A DNA stretch of 64,000 nucleotides from Panopea generosa (Eukaryota > Mollusca > Bivalvia > Adapedonta > Hiatellidae). Of this stretch, positions 24,801 through 35,833 are shown one piece after another. The stretch spans positions 35,125,132 to 35,189,131 of the forward strand of contig CM055894.1 of assembly GCA_029582155.1 (NCBI GenBank), read 5' to 3'. The notes below the pieces were generated by a model, which saw nothing but the letters and a program-made list of their open reading frames with translations, did no database searches and was not told the DNA's origin. The translations under genes and the position numbers were made by a program. Position 1 is the first letter of the stretch. Each line of letters begins with the position of its first letter.

Positions 24801-25473
24801 GAGGTCCGATATTTGTAAGAAATATCAGATAATGGTCACTCCCGCAGAGGTCGTCACCAACACTCCATGAAAAGTCTAACAAAAGTGATGGCTCACAAAC
24901 TGATAAATCGATGGAAGTTTTCGATCCTGAAGCACGATGTAAATATGTATGAGATTTATTATCATTATAAAGACATAGGTTATTTTGATTTAAAAAAGAT
25001 TCAAATTTATTACCTTTATCATTAATGTCTTTACAACCCCATATGTAATTGTGGGCATTAAAATCCCCCAAAAGCATAAAAGGTGATGGCAATTGTGCAA
25101 TGAGTTGATCGAGATCCTTCGGATCAAGGGTTGCACTTGGTGGTAAATATAAAGAGCAAATTATAATAACTCTATGCATTGTAACACTAACTGCAACTGC
25201 TTGCAGATTAGTGTCCAATGCAAGAGTGCTGTGCGGGACGTTTCTATTGACAAGAATAGACACGCCACTAGTTGCTTTTTCACCTGTATCACAGATTGTA
25301 TTATATAAAGAATACTGTTTAAAAGTAGTTTTATCATTTGACTTCAAAAAAGTTTCTTGAAGACAAAATACAATAGGGTTATGTTCATTTAAAAGTAAAC
25401 TAATCTCATCATAATTTGGTTTTAAACCTCGACAATTCCATTGTATTATTTTATTTGAATTTGAATCGTTCAT
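21811..25473 (-). pseudogene. LINE ORF2: endonuclease, reverse transcriptase, RNase H (broken)
   Basis: From 25473: AP endonuclease with IIQWNCRGLK, LQETFL, LLGDFNAHNYIWGC and GSDHYLIFLTN (residues 1 to about 225). Then the RT region: DTSAGPDDIHYQLLKHLP, YRPIALTSCVCK, FFDLEKAYDT, GVPQGSILSVTLFN and the catalytic LYVDDFVICY, followed by a connection and RNase H (IYTDGSKDG, SAELKAIDLALDYI, WLPGHTGISGNDKADKA). There are three breaks: an extra base in a C4 run (plus-strand GGGG at 24006-24009), a TAG inside the RT at 23697-23699 just after KAYDT, and a frameshift at an A8 run near 22405-22412 inside RNase H. Where the family usually has S-D-S in RNase H this copy has S-V-S (FSVSLSSLQAI), so one catalytic aspartate is also lost. 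It overlaps ORF1 by one base. Confidence 0.88.
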
Positions 25474-26942
25474 TAAGGTGGAATAATAGGTGCCAAAGGG
25501 GCTTTAGTTTTTACGACCTTGGTAGAATCCGATGGTGCTTCATCGGTCTCCATATCAAGGTGTGAAAATGTGTTGTGCAACCGTACAGGGCCATCTGGCT
25601 CTTCAGGTTGCCTCACCGTGACACACAATTTGGCAGAGGCCAGATTTATTTTTCCAGCCTTGCGAGGGGAACTCTTGGTAACAACAGAGTTCACAGAAGA
25701 CGGGCTCTTGCCACTACCAGAGCTCGCAGAAGACGAGCTCTTGGTATTACCAGAGCCCGCAGAAGACGAGCTCTTGGCACTACCAGAGCTCGACGCTTTT
25801 GGTGAACTCGGAACATTCCCCGAGTTCACCGATTTTGACGTTTTCTGATCAGTTTCAGAAACCGTCTGTTGTTTAAAAGTTTTACTGGCAGGCTTAGGTT
25901 TCAGAATAGGTTTAACAGTGGAGATCGTCTGAGTCTCAGATGTGACTCGAGACGTACCAGGAATGACAAAGTTATAAGGTTTCGGATTTTCAGTTAACCA
26001 GGTAATATCCGTCTGAACTTCCATACATCTTGTTGATTTTTTCTCAACAATTCTTCTTACATCAGCATATGATTTACCTGATGGAGTAGTTGGAGACTGG
26101 CTTTCAACAAGACGTCTGGCTTTAGGAAATGAAGTCTTTTTTTCTAGTTTAATTTTTTTAATCTCTCTTTCGTATTTCCATTTTGGACAGTCTCGCGAAA
26201 AAGCCCCGTGGTTCCCACTGCAATTAACACAACGGGCGGGTTTTGAGCAAGACGAGAAGCCTGTGTGCCCTACTTCACCACATCGAGCACACACGGCATC
26301 TCGTCTACATCTTTCTCGGTGATGTCCAAACTGCTGACAATTAAAGCACCGGAGTGGATTTGGGATGAATAGGTCAACAGGTAAAGACAGATATCCGATC
26401 TTTACTGTTTTAGGAAGACTTGGAGAATTAAAAGTTAAAATAAAGGTGTACGTTTGTCTGGTATTGCCATCCTTCCTGGTAGTGATTCGAGTCACCTCCG
26501 AAACCCCTTGTGGTTTCAGGTTCACATTCATCTCCTCAACAGTACAATGTTCCCTGGAACGAATAACTCCTTTGGAGGAATTGAGTGTGACGTGTGGACG
26601 AACCTCCACTGGTATATCTACAAATACTTTGCTTGAAAGCAAATTGTCTGAATGACATTTTTTTACACATTCAACAAGAACTGTATTTGATTTTAATTTT
26701 TTCACCTCTCGCGGCTCACCAGCAATACCAAGTATTTGCTTGTGAATCGCAAACGGCGAAAGTTTGGTAACGGGTCGAGTTTCATCTGTAGATGCAATTA
26801 TTAAAAATCGTGGCCAGTTCAATTGAATTAAATCGTCATCTGATTCAGTCTCTGCCGAATCGCGCCGAGCACGCTTCAGAACAGACTGAGCAGGTAAAGG
26901 TCGATTAGTAGTACTACTTTGGTGTATTTTTTTGGAAGCCAT
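25473..26942 (-). CDS. LINE ORF1: zinc-knuckle nucleic-acid-binding protein
   Basis: This is the ORF1 (gag-like) protein that coats LINE RNA. The start chosen is the ATG of MASKKIHQSS, giving 489 residues. An upstream in-frame ATG at 27146 would add 68 residues rich in Cys and Trp that look like untranslated leader. Three CCHC-type knuckles are visible: CFNCQQFGHHRERC (about 199-212), CARCGEVGHTGFSSC (218-232) and CVNCSGNHGAFSRDC (238-252). An N-terminal part with NWPRFLIIASTDETRPVTKL resembles I/Nimb ORF1. A serine-rich segment near residue 410-450 consists of about three 11-residue repeats (33-bp DNA repeats at 25,690-25,800). The stop TAA shares its last A with the ORF2 ATG (TAATG). The frame is intact. 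Confidence 0.88.
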   Translation of the reverse strand: MASKKIHQSSTTNRPLPAQSVLKRARRDSAETESDDDLIQLNWPRFLIIASTDETRPVTKLSPFAIHKQILGIAGEPREVKKLKSNTVLVECVKKCHSDNLLSSKVFVDIPVEVRPHVTLNSSKGVIRSREHCTVEEMNVNLKPQGVSEVTRITTRKDGNTRQTYTFILTFNSPSLPKTVKIGYLSLPVDLFIPNPLRCFNCQQFGHHRERCRRDAVCARCGEVGHTGFSSCSKPARCVNCSGNHGAFSRDCPKWKYEREIKKIKLEKKTSFPKARRLVESQSPTTPSGKSYADVRRIVEKKSTRCMEVQTDITWLTENPKPYNFVIPGTSRVTSETQTISTVKPILKPKPASKTFKQQTVSETDQKTSKSVNSGNVPSSPKASSSGSAKSSSSAGSGNTKSSSSASSGSGKSPSSVNSVVTKSSPRKAGKINLASAKLCVTVRQPEEPDGPVRLHNTFSHLDMETDEAPSDSTKVVKTKAPLAPIIPP

Positions 26943-27146
26943 AATGAGTTTGTGTTTGGTTCGTTGTTCACGTTTCTCACCCGCCTCGGAGTCCAACAAG
27001 GGGACACATGCTGTGGATATCCGACAGACATGATGCCAAGAATACGTAAACAATATACTCCAGCAAAGTAATACATCAGATCCCGCATACCACCCGATGG
27101 ATGTAAATTCAAGTCCCGACAAGACAAGAACGGCACCAACATGCAT

Positions 27147-27359
27147 CTAAAAATGGCATACGTATAACCATATAGTATTTCACTTTACAAGATTAGCCCA
27201 TAAGCCATGACAGTTTTCAAGAATTTGAGAGTAAGATTACTAAAATATATAATCATAGAAAATTAATATTGACAAATAAATGAGAATGGAAAAATTCAAT
27301 GGGGATGAAATAATGGAGAAAAAATGATACATGATAATATATAATCCAAGAAAATAATC
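27147..27359. other. AT-rich stretch between LINE and GC-rich patch
   Basis: Nothing could be supported. Confidence 0.4.
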
Positions 27360-27560
27360 ATGACAGACCGATTGATCAAGACCGGGCCAATCCGACCTCC
27401 CGTCTTGACTTGAAATCCGGACCAAAATGGTGTGTTGCGTCGCAGACTTCTGCAGCGCTCAACCACCAGGACTCCTTCATCCAACCGCACGGGCCGCCAC
27501 CCACGGTCAACAGGTGGGTTCCTTTTCGGGGAGGATCTTACCCCTCTGCTTGGAACGAGC
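27360..27560. other. GC-rich patch of unknown origin
   Basis: About 200 bases much richer in GC than the surroundings (GACCTCCCGTCTTGAC, CACGGGCCGCCACCCACGG, CCTTTTCGGGGAGG). Minus-strand frames are open for about 60 codons without a recognised domain. It lies about 200 bases outside the LINE leader and in a composition typical of a transposon promoter or repeat 5' end, so it may be LINE-derived. Confidence 0.4.
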
Positions 27561-28338
27561 AGTTACAAGTTCTTAATGAAAGACAAAATAGACAAAGTTA
27601 ACTACGAATAAAATCACTTTTTGAATAACATGTGTTTATCGTGCACTCTACTGTTTAATTTTATTTCATAGTTTGATATGAATGTTGTGATGTTGCAGTC
27701 ACATCTAATGATAAACATATTGAGTGACCCTCGAGCACATATAATGAAGGGACACCACTGAGGAGAAGCTTTTCTTTATCTTTGTCTTCATTATCTTTCC
27801 TTAGACCTTAGGTGGTAAAACATTTACTACATAATATAGCTTTATTTAATATGCAATTGCAAATGCTCAATACGTAATACAATGATTGTCTCTCCTGATA
27901 AAAAATAACTAAGGATGTGTGTTAAAATAATCTTAACATTAAAACTAAGCATATTTCTGTATTTGTTTTTTTTGTATTATAATAAATGATTTAATGTTTG
28001 GGATTACACTATTACATTTTTGTTAAAAGAACAACCACTGTATCAGCCATTGTAACCAGAAGACATATGGCATACAGATGTGTAATGTACATATAACAGT
28101 AATCGTTTAAAAAAGACGTAATGAGGGTCCTAATTCGATCAAATGAGGCTTAGAGACCGTGCCTATAGAGACCAGGCAATATGCTGTTTTTGAAATGTTG
28201 AGGGTCAAAACTCAGACATTGACTATCAAAGCATTATCTGAGATATAAGGGTATTAGGTTACCCTTGTGTGAGTTCACATAATTCACATATCTAGAGAAA
28301 AACATTTATGAATGGAATGTCGTCTGAAATTTTTTGAC
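27561..28338. other. AT-rich DNA, no gene seen
   Basis: Nothing could be supported. Confidence 0.5.
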
Positions 28339-28432
28339 ATGTTGTGTGACGATGAGCGTCGCTTTCAACAGTTGTTCAGTCATATCACATCAGTTTCTAC
28401 TTGACACATGCTATGATACCGCAACCAGTCAC
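28339..28432 (-). mobile_element. 3' piece of the tRNA-Ala-like SINE
   Basis: Minus strand: GACTGGTTGCGGTATCATAG, CATGTGTCAAGTAGA, TGTTGAAAGCGACGC, then CACACAACATG. This lines up with the 3' half of the SINE at 19527-19831; the tRNA head is missing. Confidence 0.6.
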
Positions 28433-29189
28433 GTAATACGTCTCACACAAAAATAATTATGTGCTGTTCTTCATATAGAGACAGATACATTACCACTAGT
28501 TCTAAAAGTGCATTGTTCTCGTAGATAGTCTTCTAATGGTCAAAATATACTCGAAAAACATGGAATGAACCGGTTATTTTTTCACAGTTTCGATGGTTTG
28601 ATCACACCCCTACATTTTTGACAATTCTGCCCATTTGCTGCAGTGTATCACTGCACATTTTAAAACTGTTACAGATTCATTAAACAGTTCCCAATGGCAT
28701 CCAAGCGAAACTCATGCAATGTTTCAGTGTTCTCATTCATATGCACAAAAGAAATATGAACATTTTATGCATTTTCAACAGAAATAATGCCCAATCTCTT
28801 TACACAGCTCTAATTAATCATAAGCTTGCAACCGTTGTTTAAGGGAAATAATTCTTAAGTGAGACCTATACTGACATTGTGCTGACCATAACTGGAACTC
28901 GTTCTCTACAGTATTATAGTTTTCCCTATTCCTGTAAAAATATATGTCTGCTTTTCTATTGGATTGCAACATTCTTAAAGTATATGTAATATTAAGACAT
29001 TTTGCATTCATCAGAATGTTTCAAAAGCTACAAAATCATCAGTGTCATTAGTGTCCTTTGTTATCTGATTGTATGTTTAACAATGCATTATGTACTCAAA
29101 ACATTCTAACGACTAAAGCCGGTAATGTTCAGTGAGTATTAAAAATGTAAGTCTTAGATTATTTTATGATCCTCAAAATAGCTTAATAT
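28433..29189. other. AT-rich DNA, no gene seen
   Basis: A 65-codon minus-strand open frame at 28814-29011 shows no recognisable domain. Confidence 0.45.
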
Positions 29190-29365
29190 ATTAATTTAGT
29201 TTAGCTCAATGCGAATAAACTCAGGGCGTATATGAAATGGTCTCATGTCCGTTCTCTGGTTAGAACCATGCCGATTGTTGTTATAGATGTCATTTAGGGC
29301 CAAGCTGAGAATCTATTCTACGACCTCTAGTTACGTGGCTAACACTCTATCATCCGCACTACCAT
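29190..29365 (-). mobile_element. Degenerate tRNA-headed SINE, minus strand
   Basis: Minus strand: GATGATAGAGTGTTAGCC (box A-like), CTAGAGGTCGTAGAATAGAT then TCTCAGC (decayed box B), and further on GAGCTAAACTAAATTAA, also seen in the SINE at 52266-52610. Boundaries approximate. Confidence 0.5.
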
Positions 29366-30529
29366 TATTATTATTGTGTGAGCCCATACAGATGAAAAAG
29401 AAAGCTTCCTTTTGATTATAGGAATAAAACAAAATCACGTGTATCATGCCACAGAATACACTCGTTTAACTGCAAACATACCCAAATTTAGTTATTAACT
29501 TTATACTGGTTTTCATATTAAAATGATTGCATGTAAATATTGCATCTCAATTATAAGTATCGATGGGCAATGGGTCTGTAATTTACAATTAAAAATGACA
29601 CAGCAGATCAATTATCAAATATATAATCAGTTTAAAGTAAAATTATGTTTGGAGACTTATAGCATTTGTGGACGTTTCTAAGTAGTTTATATAAAATTAT
29701 ATATATAAACAATTTGTATTTTGACTATTGTTTCCAAATGTTAAGATAGCATACCAGGTGAAAATGGATATAAAACTGTCTTCGTAAATGCAATCTCCGC
29801 TGGTCTACATTTTAAATAAAATATATTAAGGAAGAGATTATAATCTATAACGGATTATTCAATTTCATCATCGATCTAGTTTAACTGGGTGAGTAGTTTT
29901 TGAGACAGTTATTACGTTTATATTTCACAGAAACAGAGCAGAAATATATTTAATCAGTTACATCGGCAGATGTAGAGTCAGTTGGCAGAGTATGACACAG
30001 TGCAGCTTGTGATAGAGGTGGGGTGTTATAAGTTATCACAGGAAACAGGAGCAAGCTGTCGGCAGTAATCTATAGAGAAACCCAGAGTTTACAGAATAAC
30101 TTGTTGATTTATTCTGTAAACATTATTCCGATACTTTAAAGAGAATTGATCAGGATTTTTTCAAAATTTAAAATTAGCTGAAACATTTTTTTCCCCAATA
30201 TACCATGCCTTCATACACTCACTGACCTCGTTTTGTCAAAGATTTGTATATTAAAAACCATGCTAAAATACTATTTTGAAGAGGGCTTTCCTAACTTGAG
30301 CGACGAGCATAGGTTAGACTAAAAAAAATTTCCCGCTTAAAATTACAATGAACTCCGTTGCTAAAAGTTGTTTATGTTATGCTTAAATTCGTCTGGATAT
30401 AGGTGACCTGGCATGATCATTCAAAACACACCAGGAAGTCACGATATCGACGTAAATACCGAACAGTTGTCCCTGTTATCTCAACAGGTAGATCGATGTC
30501 ATTATAAGTTAAGATTAAACCAAGGTAGG
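29366..30529. other. AT-rich DNA, no gene seen
   Basis: Nothing could be supported. The duplicated block begins at about its right border. Confidence 0.45.
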
Positions 30530-31369
30530 GTAATCCCCGTTTGTGTTTATCATTATTTTTTTAAACATGACGGTTGTTCGCTTTTATACAACAGATCATA
30601 TAGCTGAATGGTTTCTTGCATAAACAAGTGTAGCAATGTTATTTACGAAACTCTCATCTGGTAATTAATGTTGGAAGAACAATAAATCATCAATTATTGC
30701 ACTTATTATGTACAATTCGACAGCTGTATTTATCTTAGAACATACGCATTAGTTAATTGATAAAGTCTTAGATAATGGTTTGAACAGGTCTAATGCGATT
30801 AAGGGCCATCGCATAATCTTCTTAAATCATTTTTTGATGGTTGTTCTTAAGAAATAGGGTAACGCAAATCATTAAATTATAACGCAAATAAATAAATATT
30901 TAAACTGAAACTTGGTTACTTTTACTTACTACATTTTGTATTTACATCCTTTATTATTATTCGGTAGTAATAAAGGCAAGCATTTTCACTATAAGTTCTT
31001 ATTTGTTATTGAATATTAAACAATGTAGTATTACAAACTATACAATATAACACATAATTGATTTCATAAGCTCTAGGTAAAGATAACAAATACAACCAGT
31101 ACGAAAAGTGTCTCTCCATTACCTAGTCAGAGTTTTTATTGATCTTGAGAATAAAATTCAATATGTTTTACACAGACTTTATTACATTGTACCGATTAAC
31201 TTAAGATTTGCTGTTTTAAAATAGTTATATACATTGAACTGCAATGGGGGTGGGTGAATACGCACACGCAAATATGTAAAGTAATATATTCTATTCAAGC
31301 GTACAACCTAGTGTATTACTTTGTTATCAACAGTCTCAAACTTTTTTTTGTAACAGCCAAAGATATTAA

Positions 31370-33765
31370 CAACAATGACATTAGTATCGTCAACAACAAC
31401 TGCAATAACAATAGTATCATCAACAGGAACAGCAGAAACATCAGAAATAATACTAAAAGAAACAGCAGTAAAAATTATATCAATGAAAATCAAAAAATAT
31501 TTTGTAACAACAAGGGTATATGACTTTATAATGACACATTGTAGTCATTTAGCAGCAGTAACAGAAGTCTCGTCCAAAGAAACAGCTAAAATGTTTGTTT
31601 CATTAACAAACACAAAGGGGCGGTAGTGCAGTAGATAAAATGTTGGCCGACCACGCCAAAACTCACGCGTTCGATAGCCTGTTCCACTCGGTGGCATCTA
31701 AACTTACAACACTTAGTAGGAAAGAGACTCTAGCTAGATTCATACTTCACAAGTTAGTATCATTGACAGAACCAACAGTAACTGTAGTATCATCAACCTA
31801 TATGCCAGTTACATCAACTACAGTAACGGTAGTAACAGTAGTATCATTGACAAGAATAGCATTTACAATAGTATCATCCACAGTAACAGAAAAAGCAGTA
31901 ACATCAGCAGTTACATTTAGATTAACATCAGTTACAAAATTATATTATCAACAGAAACAGTAGCAACATTGGTGACATTAAGAGGAAAACCAGCAATGAT
32001 AGGTACAGTAAAAACATTAACAGAAACAATGACTGTAAATAACATTACTATCACCAGTATTACAGTCTTCATCAATAACAACGTAGGAACATTATTAGTA
32101 ACAGAAGTAAAAATATTTATATCAACAGGAGTTTCATCAAAACATTCGTCATAGTAGTATCATAAACAGAAAAAAAACAATAACGGTAGTACCATCACAT
32201 CAGCAGTAGAAACGGAATTATTATGGACAGATACTACTATATCTGACGGTACTATCAACTACTAACAATAGTTACGGTAGTACTATGAACAGAAAAAAAT
32301 GATAGTATCAAGGGCAGAAACAACACTAACAGTAGTATCAAGGCCAGAAACAACAGTAACAGTAGTAACATGGACATGAACATCAGTAAGGTTTTACCTT
32401 GGACATAAATAACAGTAACGGTAGTAATATCAAGTAAACAGTAGTAAATGTTATATCACCGACAGAAACAGCAGTAATGGTAATATCATGGACAGAAACA
32501 GAAGTTACGGTAGTGTATTGAACAGAAACAACAGTAACGGGAGAAACAAGGACAAAAACAGCAAAAACGGTAGTAACACATACATAAACTGCAATAACAG
32601 TAGTTTCATGGGCAGGACTAGTAGTAACGGTTGTAACATCTACATAAATATCAGTAACTGTATAAATATGGACATGAACATCAGTTAGTAAAGTAACCTC
32701 TACAGAAACAACAGTAACGGCAGTAACACAGACATTTCAGTAACGGTAAAGCGAGGAATAAAAACAGCAGAAACGGAAATAACACAGACAGGACCAAAAG
32801 TAACGGTAGTAACATAGACAAAAACAGCCGTATTCGTAGTATCATAAACATACACAGCAGTAGCGGTAGTATTACGGACATGACCAGTAGTATCGGTATT
32901 AGTATATACAGAAACAGCTGTAATGGTTATATCATGGGCACAAACAGCTGTAACGATATTCCAATGGACAAGACCGGAGGTAACGGTAGTATCATTGACA
33001 GGATCAGCATTACCGGAAGTACCATAACAGAAACAGCAGTTACGGTAATACCATGGACATAAACAACAGTAACGGTAGTAGCATGGACAGCAACAACAAT
33101 AACGATACTTTCATAACCAGGAGTAGCGGTAGTTACACAGACAGAAAATCAATAACGGTAGTAGTATGGACAAGATGTGTAGTAACGGTACTATTATGGA
33201 AAAGACCAGTAGTAGCGGTAGTAACACTGGTAGAAACACCAGTAACGGTAATATCATGGACAGAAACAGCAGTTACGATAGTATCACGGACGGATCAGTT
33301 GTAACACTTGTAACATAGACAACAAAACAGCAGTGACAGTAGTAGCATGGGTATCATGGAGTGGACTAGTAGTTACGGTATTAACATAAACAGAAACATC
33401 TGTTATGGTTATATGATGGACACAAACAGCTCTAACAATACTATGTTGGACAGGACAAGAGGTAACGGTACTGTCATTGATTGGACCAATAGAAATGGTA
33501 GTAACATATTCATAAACAGCAGTAATGGTAGTATCATGGAAAGGAGTAACGGTAATGACACTGTCAGAAACAAAAGCAACGATAGTAATATGGATTTTTA
33601 TAGCAGTAATCGTAGTAACATCGACATAAACATCATTATCGGTAGCAACATGATCATAAGCATCAGTTACGGTAGAAACATGGACAGCAACAGTAGTAAC
33701 GTTAGTATCATGGACAGAAACAATAGTAACTGTACTAATATTGTCCAAAACAGCAGTAACGGTTT
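31370..33765. repeat. 30-bp minisatellite array A1
   Basis: About 80 degenerate copies of a 30-base unit close to ATGGACAGAAACAGCAGTAA plus CGGTAGTATC. The left end is the most diverged, with a SINE-head fragment at 31617-31700 inside it. Because the period is a multiple of three and four of six frames lack stops, several spurious frames of 60-165 codons arise. It continues at 35834 after the inserted element. Confidence 0.93.
31617..31700 (+). mobile_element. SINE tRNA-head fragment inside the minisatellite
   Basis: GGGGCGGTAGTGCAGTAGAT, then GTTGGCCGACCACGCC and GCGTTCGATAGCC: box A-like and box B-like pieces with tRNA spacing. The head resembles the start of the SINE at 52266 in the other large array copy (GGAGCGGTAGTGCAGTGAAT). 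No SINE body follows. Confidence 0.5.
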
Positions 33766-33833
33766 TAAGGGACCACACAATATTTATATGGGGGTGAGAC
33801 CGGTAAAAATAAAATTACCATAAACCATAACTT

Positions 33834-34045
33834 GCCCCATGTCTGTAAAGTAAGAAAAAAATATGATGTCCCACTGTAAACAATGAAGAATAATTATGAT
33901 GTCCCACTGCAAGCAAAGAAGCAAAATCATGATGGCCCATTGCAAATAACAAAGAAAAAACATTGCATCCCATGACAAGCTATGAAATTAAACATGATGT
34001 CGCTTGGCATATAATGAAGAAAAAACATGGTGTCCCATGATGTTT
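33834..34045. repeat. Left subterminal 33-bp repeats of the TIR element
   Basis: GTCCCA-type words at 33834, 33868, 33901, 33934, 33967, 33999 and 34032: seven copies at 32-34 base spacing, consensus like GATGTCCCACTGCAAACAAT then GAAGAAAAAACAT. The minus-strand frame at 33784-33978 is a by-product. Confidence 0.9.
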
Positions 34046-35575
34046 CATGCATTAGATGTAAATGTAAGCAAAAACATCAATGGTTTAAAGGTTTATTACT
34101 ATGTCCATTTACATGATTTTCCACAATGACAGTACCTTATGGCGTCTTTCGAGGCTAGCTTACAACATATACAAATGCACAGACCAGCAGAATTGGAAAC
34201 ATCTGTACAACAGAATAGTGTAATATGGCTGACAGGACCATCAATTGCTGACTTATGGACGCCTTTCCAAGCAACAAGGGATAATAAAAATTGTACCCTT
34301 TCTTTAGTTATAGTACTTATAGACACTAACTGCATAAGGTTGGAGCTGAATGGTAGAAACAAAGAGGTTAAACTCCCTATGTAATATGCTAAAAAAAAAC
34401 ACTATTAAAAGCAATAAGTGTTGTCAGAAGACACCAGTGTTGAACTCTTGTGATGACATGTTCAGACAGATTGAGATTAATATAAAACTGTTCATTTTTT
34501 AATACAGCCCTGGCGTGGGAAGTGTCCTAAATCACAAAAGATTCCCATCTGCCCATCTGTGTGAAAAGTATAGCTGACTGAACAGATTGTGTTGCCAAAA
34601 TAGAAAACTGACACTCAGAACACCAATACCTGCAGAACAAAATTTGATGGCTATATTGACCATTTTGATTGTACCAATAGAATGCACAGTGTTATGCTAT
34701 GTTTTAGCTGCTACACTCTTTAAAAACAAACTTGTGGTTTTTACCCATATGCTTGTGCCAGTCAAGAGTATTACTATTTAATGTGTTATGACTTATTTGT
34801 AAAAGTAACGTTTTATATAGACATAGGCCTAATAATCAGCAGAAATAAATATTTTTACAAACAATTTTTAAGTTCAATTACCAAACTGCAAATCATTCCA
34901 GCAGACAAGGTAATATCTTCTTTAATCAATTAACATATCAACATTTCAGTGGCTATGAAATTGATCAATGGAATGTTTCTAAAATCATATACTGAAGGAA
35001 TTCAGCACCGAGAGTAAGCAACTTCTAGACTTCATAAATAAGTGGTTTTATTCTTCATCCAATATCAGTGCAATATGTATATGGTGTTTTTTTAAAAGGA
35101 AAGTTCAGCTAAATAGTGAGAACTTTTAACTGGCATGGAAATAAATACTGATGTGTTATTTCATCATCAACTGATTTTTGGAAATGTGAACTAATCATGG
35201 TATTAACTTTAGTGGTGTAAAATGGTTTAATATTTCGCAGTGTTCGACTGTATATGTATATGAATAACACAAAGACCGTCTTTAATGTCTTGTTTAATGT
35301 GTTTTGTTATATATGTTTTCTCTCCTTTTGTCTTCTATTGTCTTTTGTCTTGTCTTACTTTCCTCCACTGTGTCTTTCTTATTCTCTTTTATTACTAATT
35401 CTCCGTCTCATATCTGCCTTTCCAGGCCAGCTTGGGCCTGCGTCACGATATAGCCCAAATGGTGCTGAAAACGAAGTTAAAACAGAATCACTCACTCGTG
35501 AAGTAGGTAATTCATTACCTGCACACTTACTCCTTAACATTTGTTTTACAAGGAAAACAATGTGAAAAAAGACGT
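34046..35575. other. Core of the TIR element, no recognised gene
   Basis: Overlapping open frames of 81 codons (plus, 34139-34384) and 87 codons (minus, 34099-34362, Cys-rich end CICICCKLASKD) lack a domain I can name. Near 35418-35500 the wording GGCCAGCTTGGGCCTGCG, CACGATATAGCCCAAATG and ACGAAGTTAAAAC resembles 3' ends of mollusc retroposons, so another element may be nested here. Confidence 0.45.
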
Positions 35576-35790
35576 GTCCCAATGGCTATAATTGAAATAA
35601 AAGTGATCGTCCTATAGTTGAAAATGTATGAAATAACCGTAGGTACCATTGCTGATATTGGTAAAAAACTGTTTGTCCCATGGTAGATATTAAATAAAAA
35701 ATATTCGTCCCATAGCTTCAAATGTTTAAAAAGCTAAATGTCCCATGTCTGAAATGCATAAAAAAGTAACCGTTAACGTCCCATGCCCTA
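35576..35790. repeat. Right subterminal 33-bp repeats of the TIR element
   Basis: GTCCCA-type words at 35576, 35609, 35643, 35675, 35707, 35740 and 35778: seven copies, the same period and orientation as the left set although the termini are inverted. Typical unit: GTCCCATAGCTTCAAATG then TTTAAAAAGCTAAAT. Confidence 0.85.
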
Positions 35791-35833
35791 CTGCACCGGT
35801 CCTCCCATCCGACAAATATTGTGTGGTCCCTAA

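Larger units (their letters stand above)
21540..27146 (-). mobile_element. I-group (Nimb-like) LINE, nearly full length
   Basis: A non-LTR retrotransposon read on the minus strand: 5' region, ORF1 with three zinc knuckles (26942-25473), ORF2 with AP endonuclease, reverse transcriptase and RNase H (25473-21811), and an A/T-rich 3' untranslated part ending near 21540 (GACGTGCCGTAAAACACC at 21567-21584, then short ATCTGAA-type repeats). A zinc-knuckle ORF1 plus RNase H places it in the I superfamily; Nimb, known from molluscs, is my best guess. ORF1 is intact and ORF2 has three breaks, so the copy is immobile by itself but not ancient. The 5' end is uncertain: the open frame reaches 27146 and a GC-rich patch further out (27360-27560) might belong to it. 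No target duplication was identified. Confidence 0.88.
33769..35830. mobile_element. TIR DNA transposon (PIF/Harbinger-like, non-autonomous), 2,062 bp
   Basis: The ends are inverted repeats. Left: GGGACCACACAATATTTATA then TGGGGGTGAGACCGGT. Right, read on the minus strand: GGGACCACACAATATTTGTC then GGATGGGAGGACCGGT. The flanks carry TAA on both sides (33766-33768 and 35831-35833). With one TAA and the element removed, the host sequence reads GTAACGGTTTTAACATGGAG, in register with the minisatellite wording GTAACGGTAGTAACATGGAC, so the insertion point is certain. A 3-bp TAA duplication with GGG ends fits PIF/Harbinger. Each end has seven 33-bp repeats inside the TIR, in the same orientation. 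The core (34046-35575) has short open frames but no transposase that I recognise, so it was probably moved by enzymes from another copy. Confidence 0.85.

Noticed and set aside
34099-34384. Overlapping 81- and 87-codon frames as the transposase of the TIR element
   Set aside because: Too short, no DDE motif, and frames on both strands overlap, which suggests chance openness.
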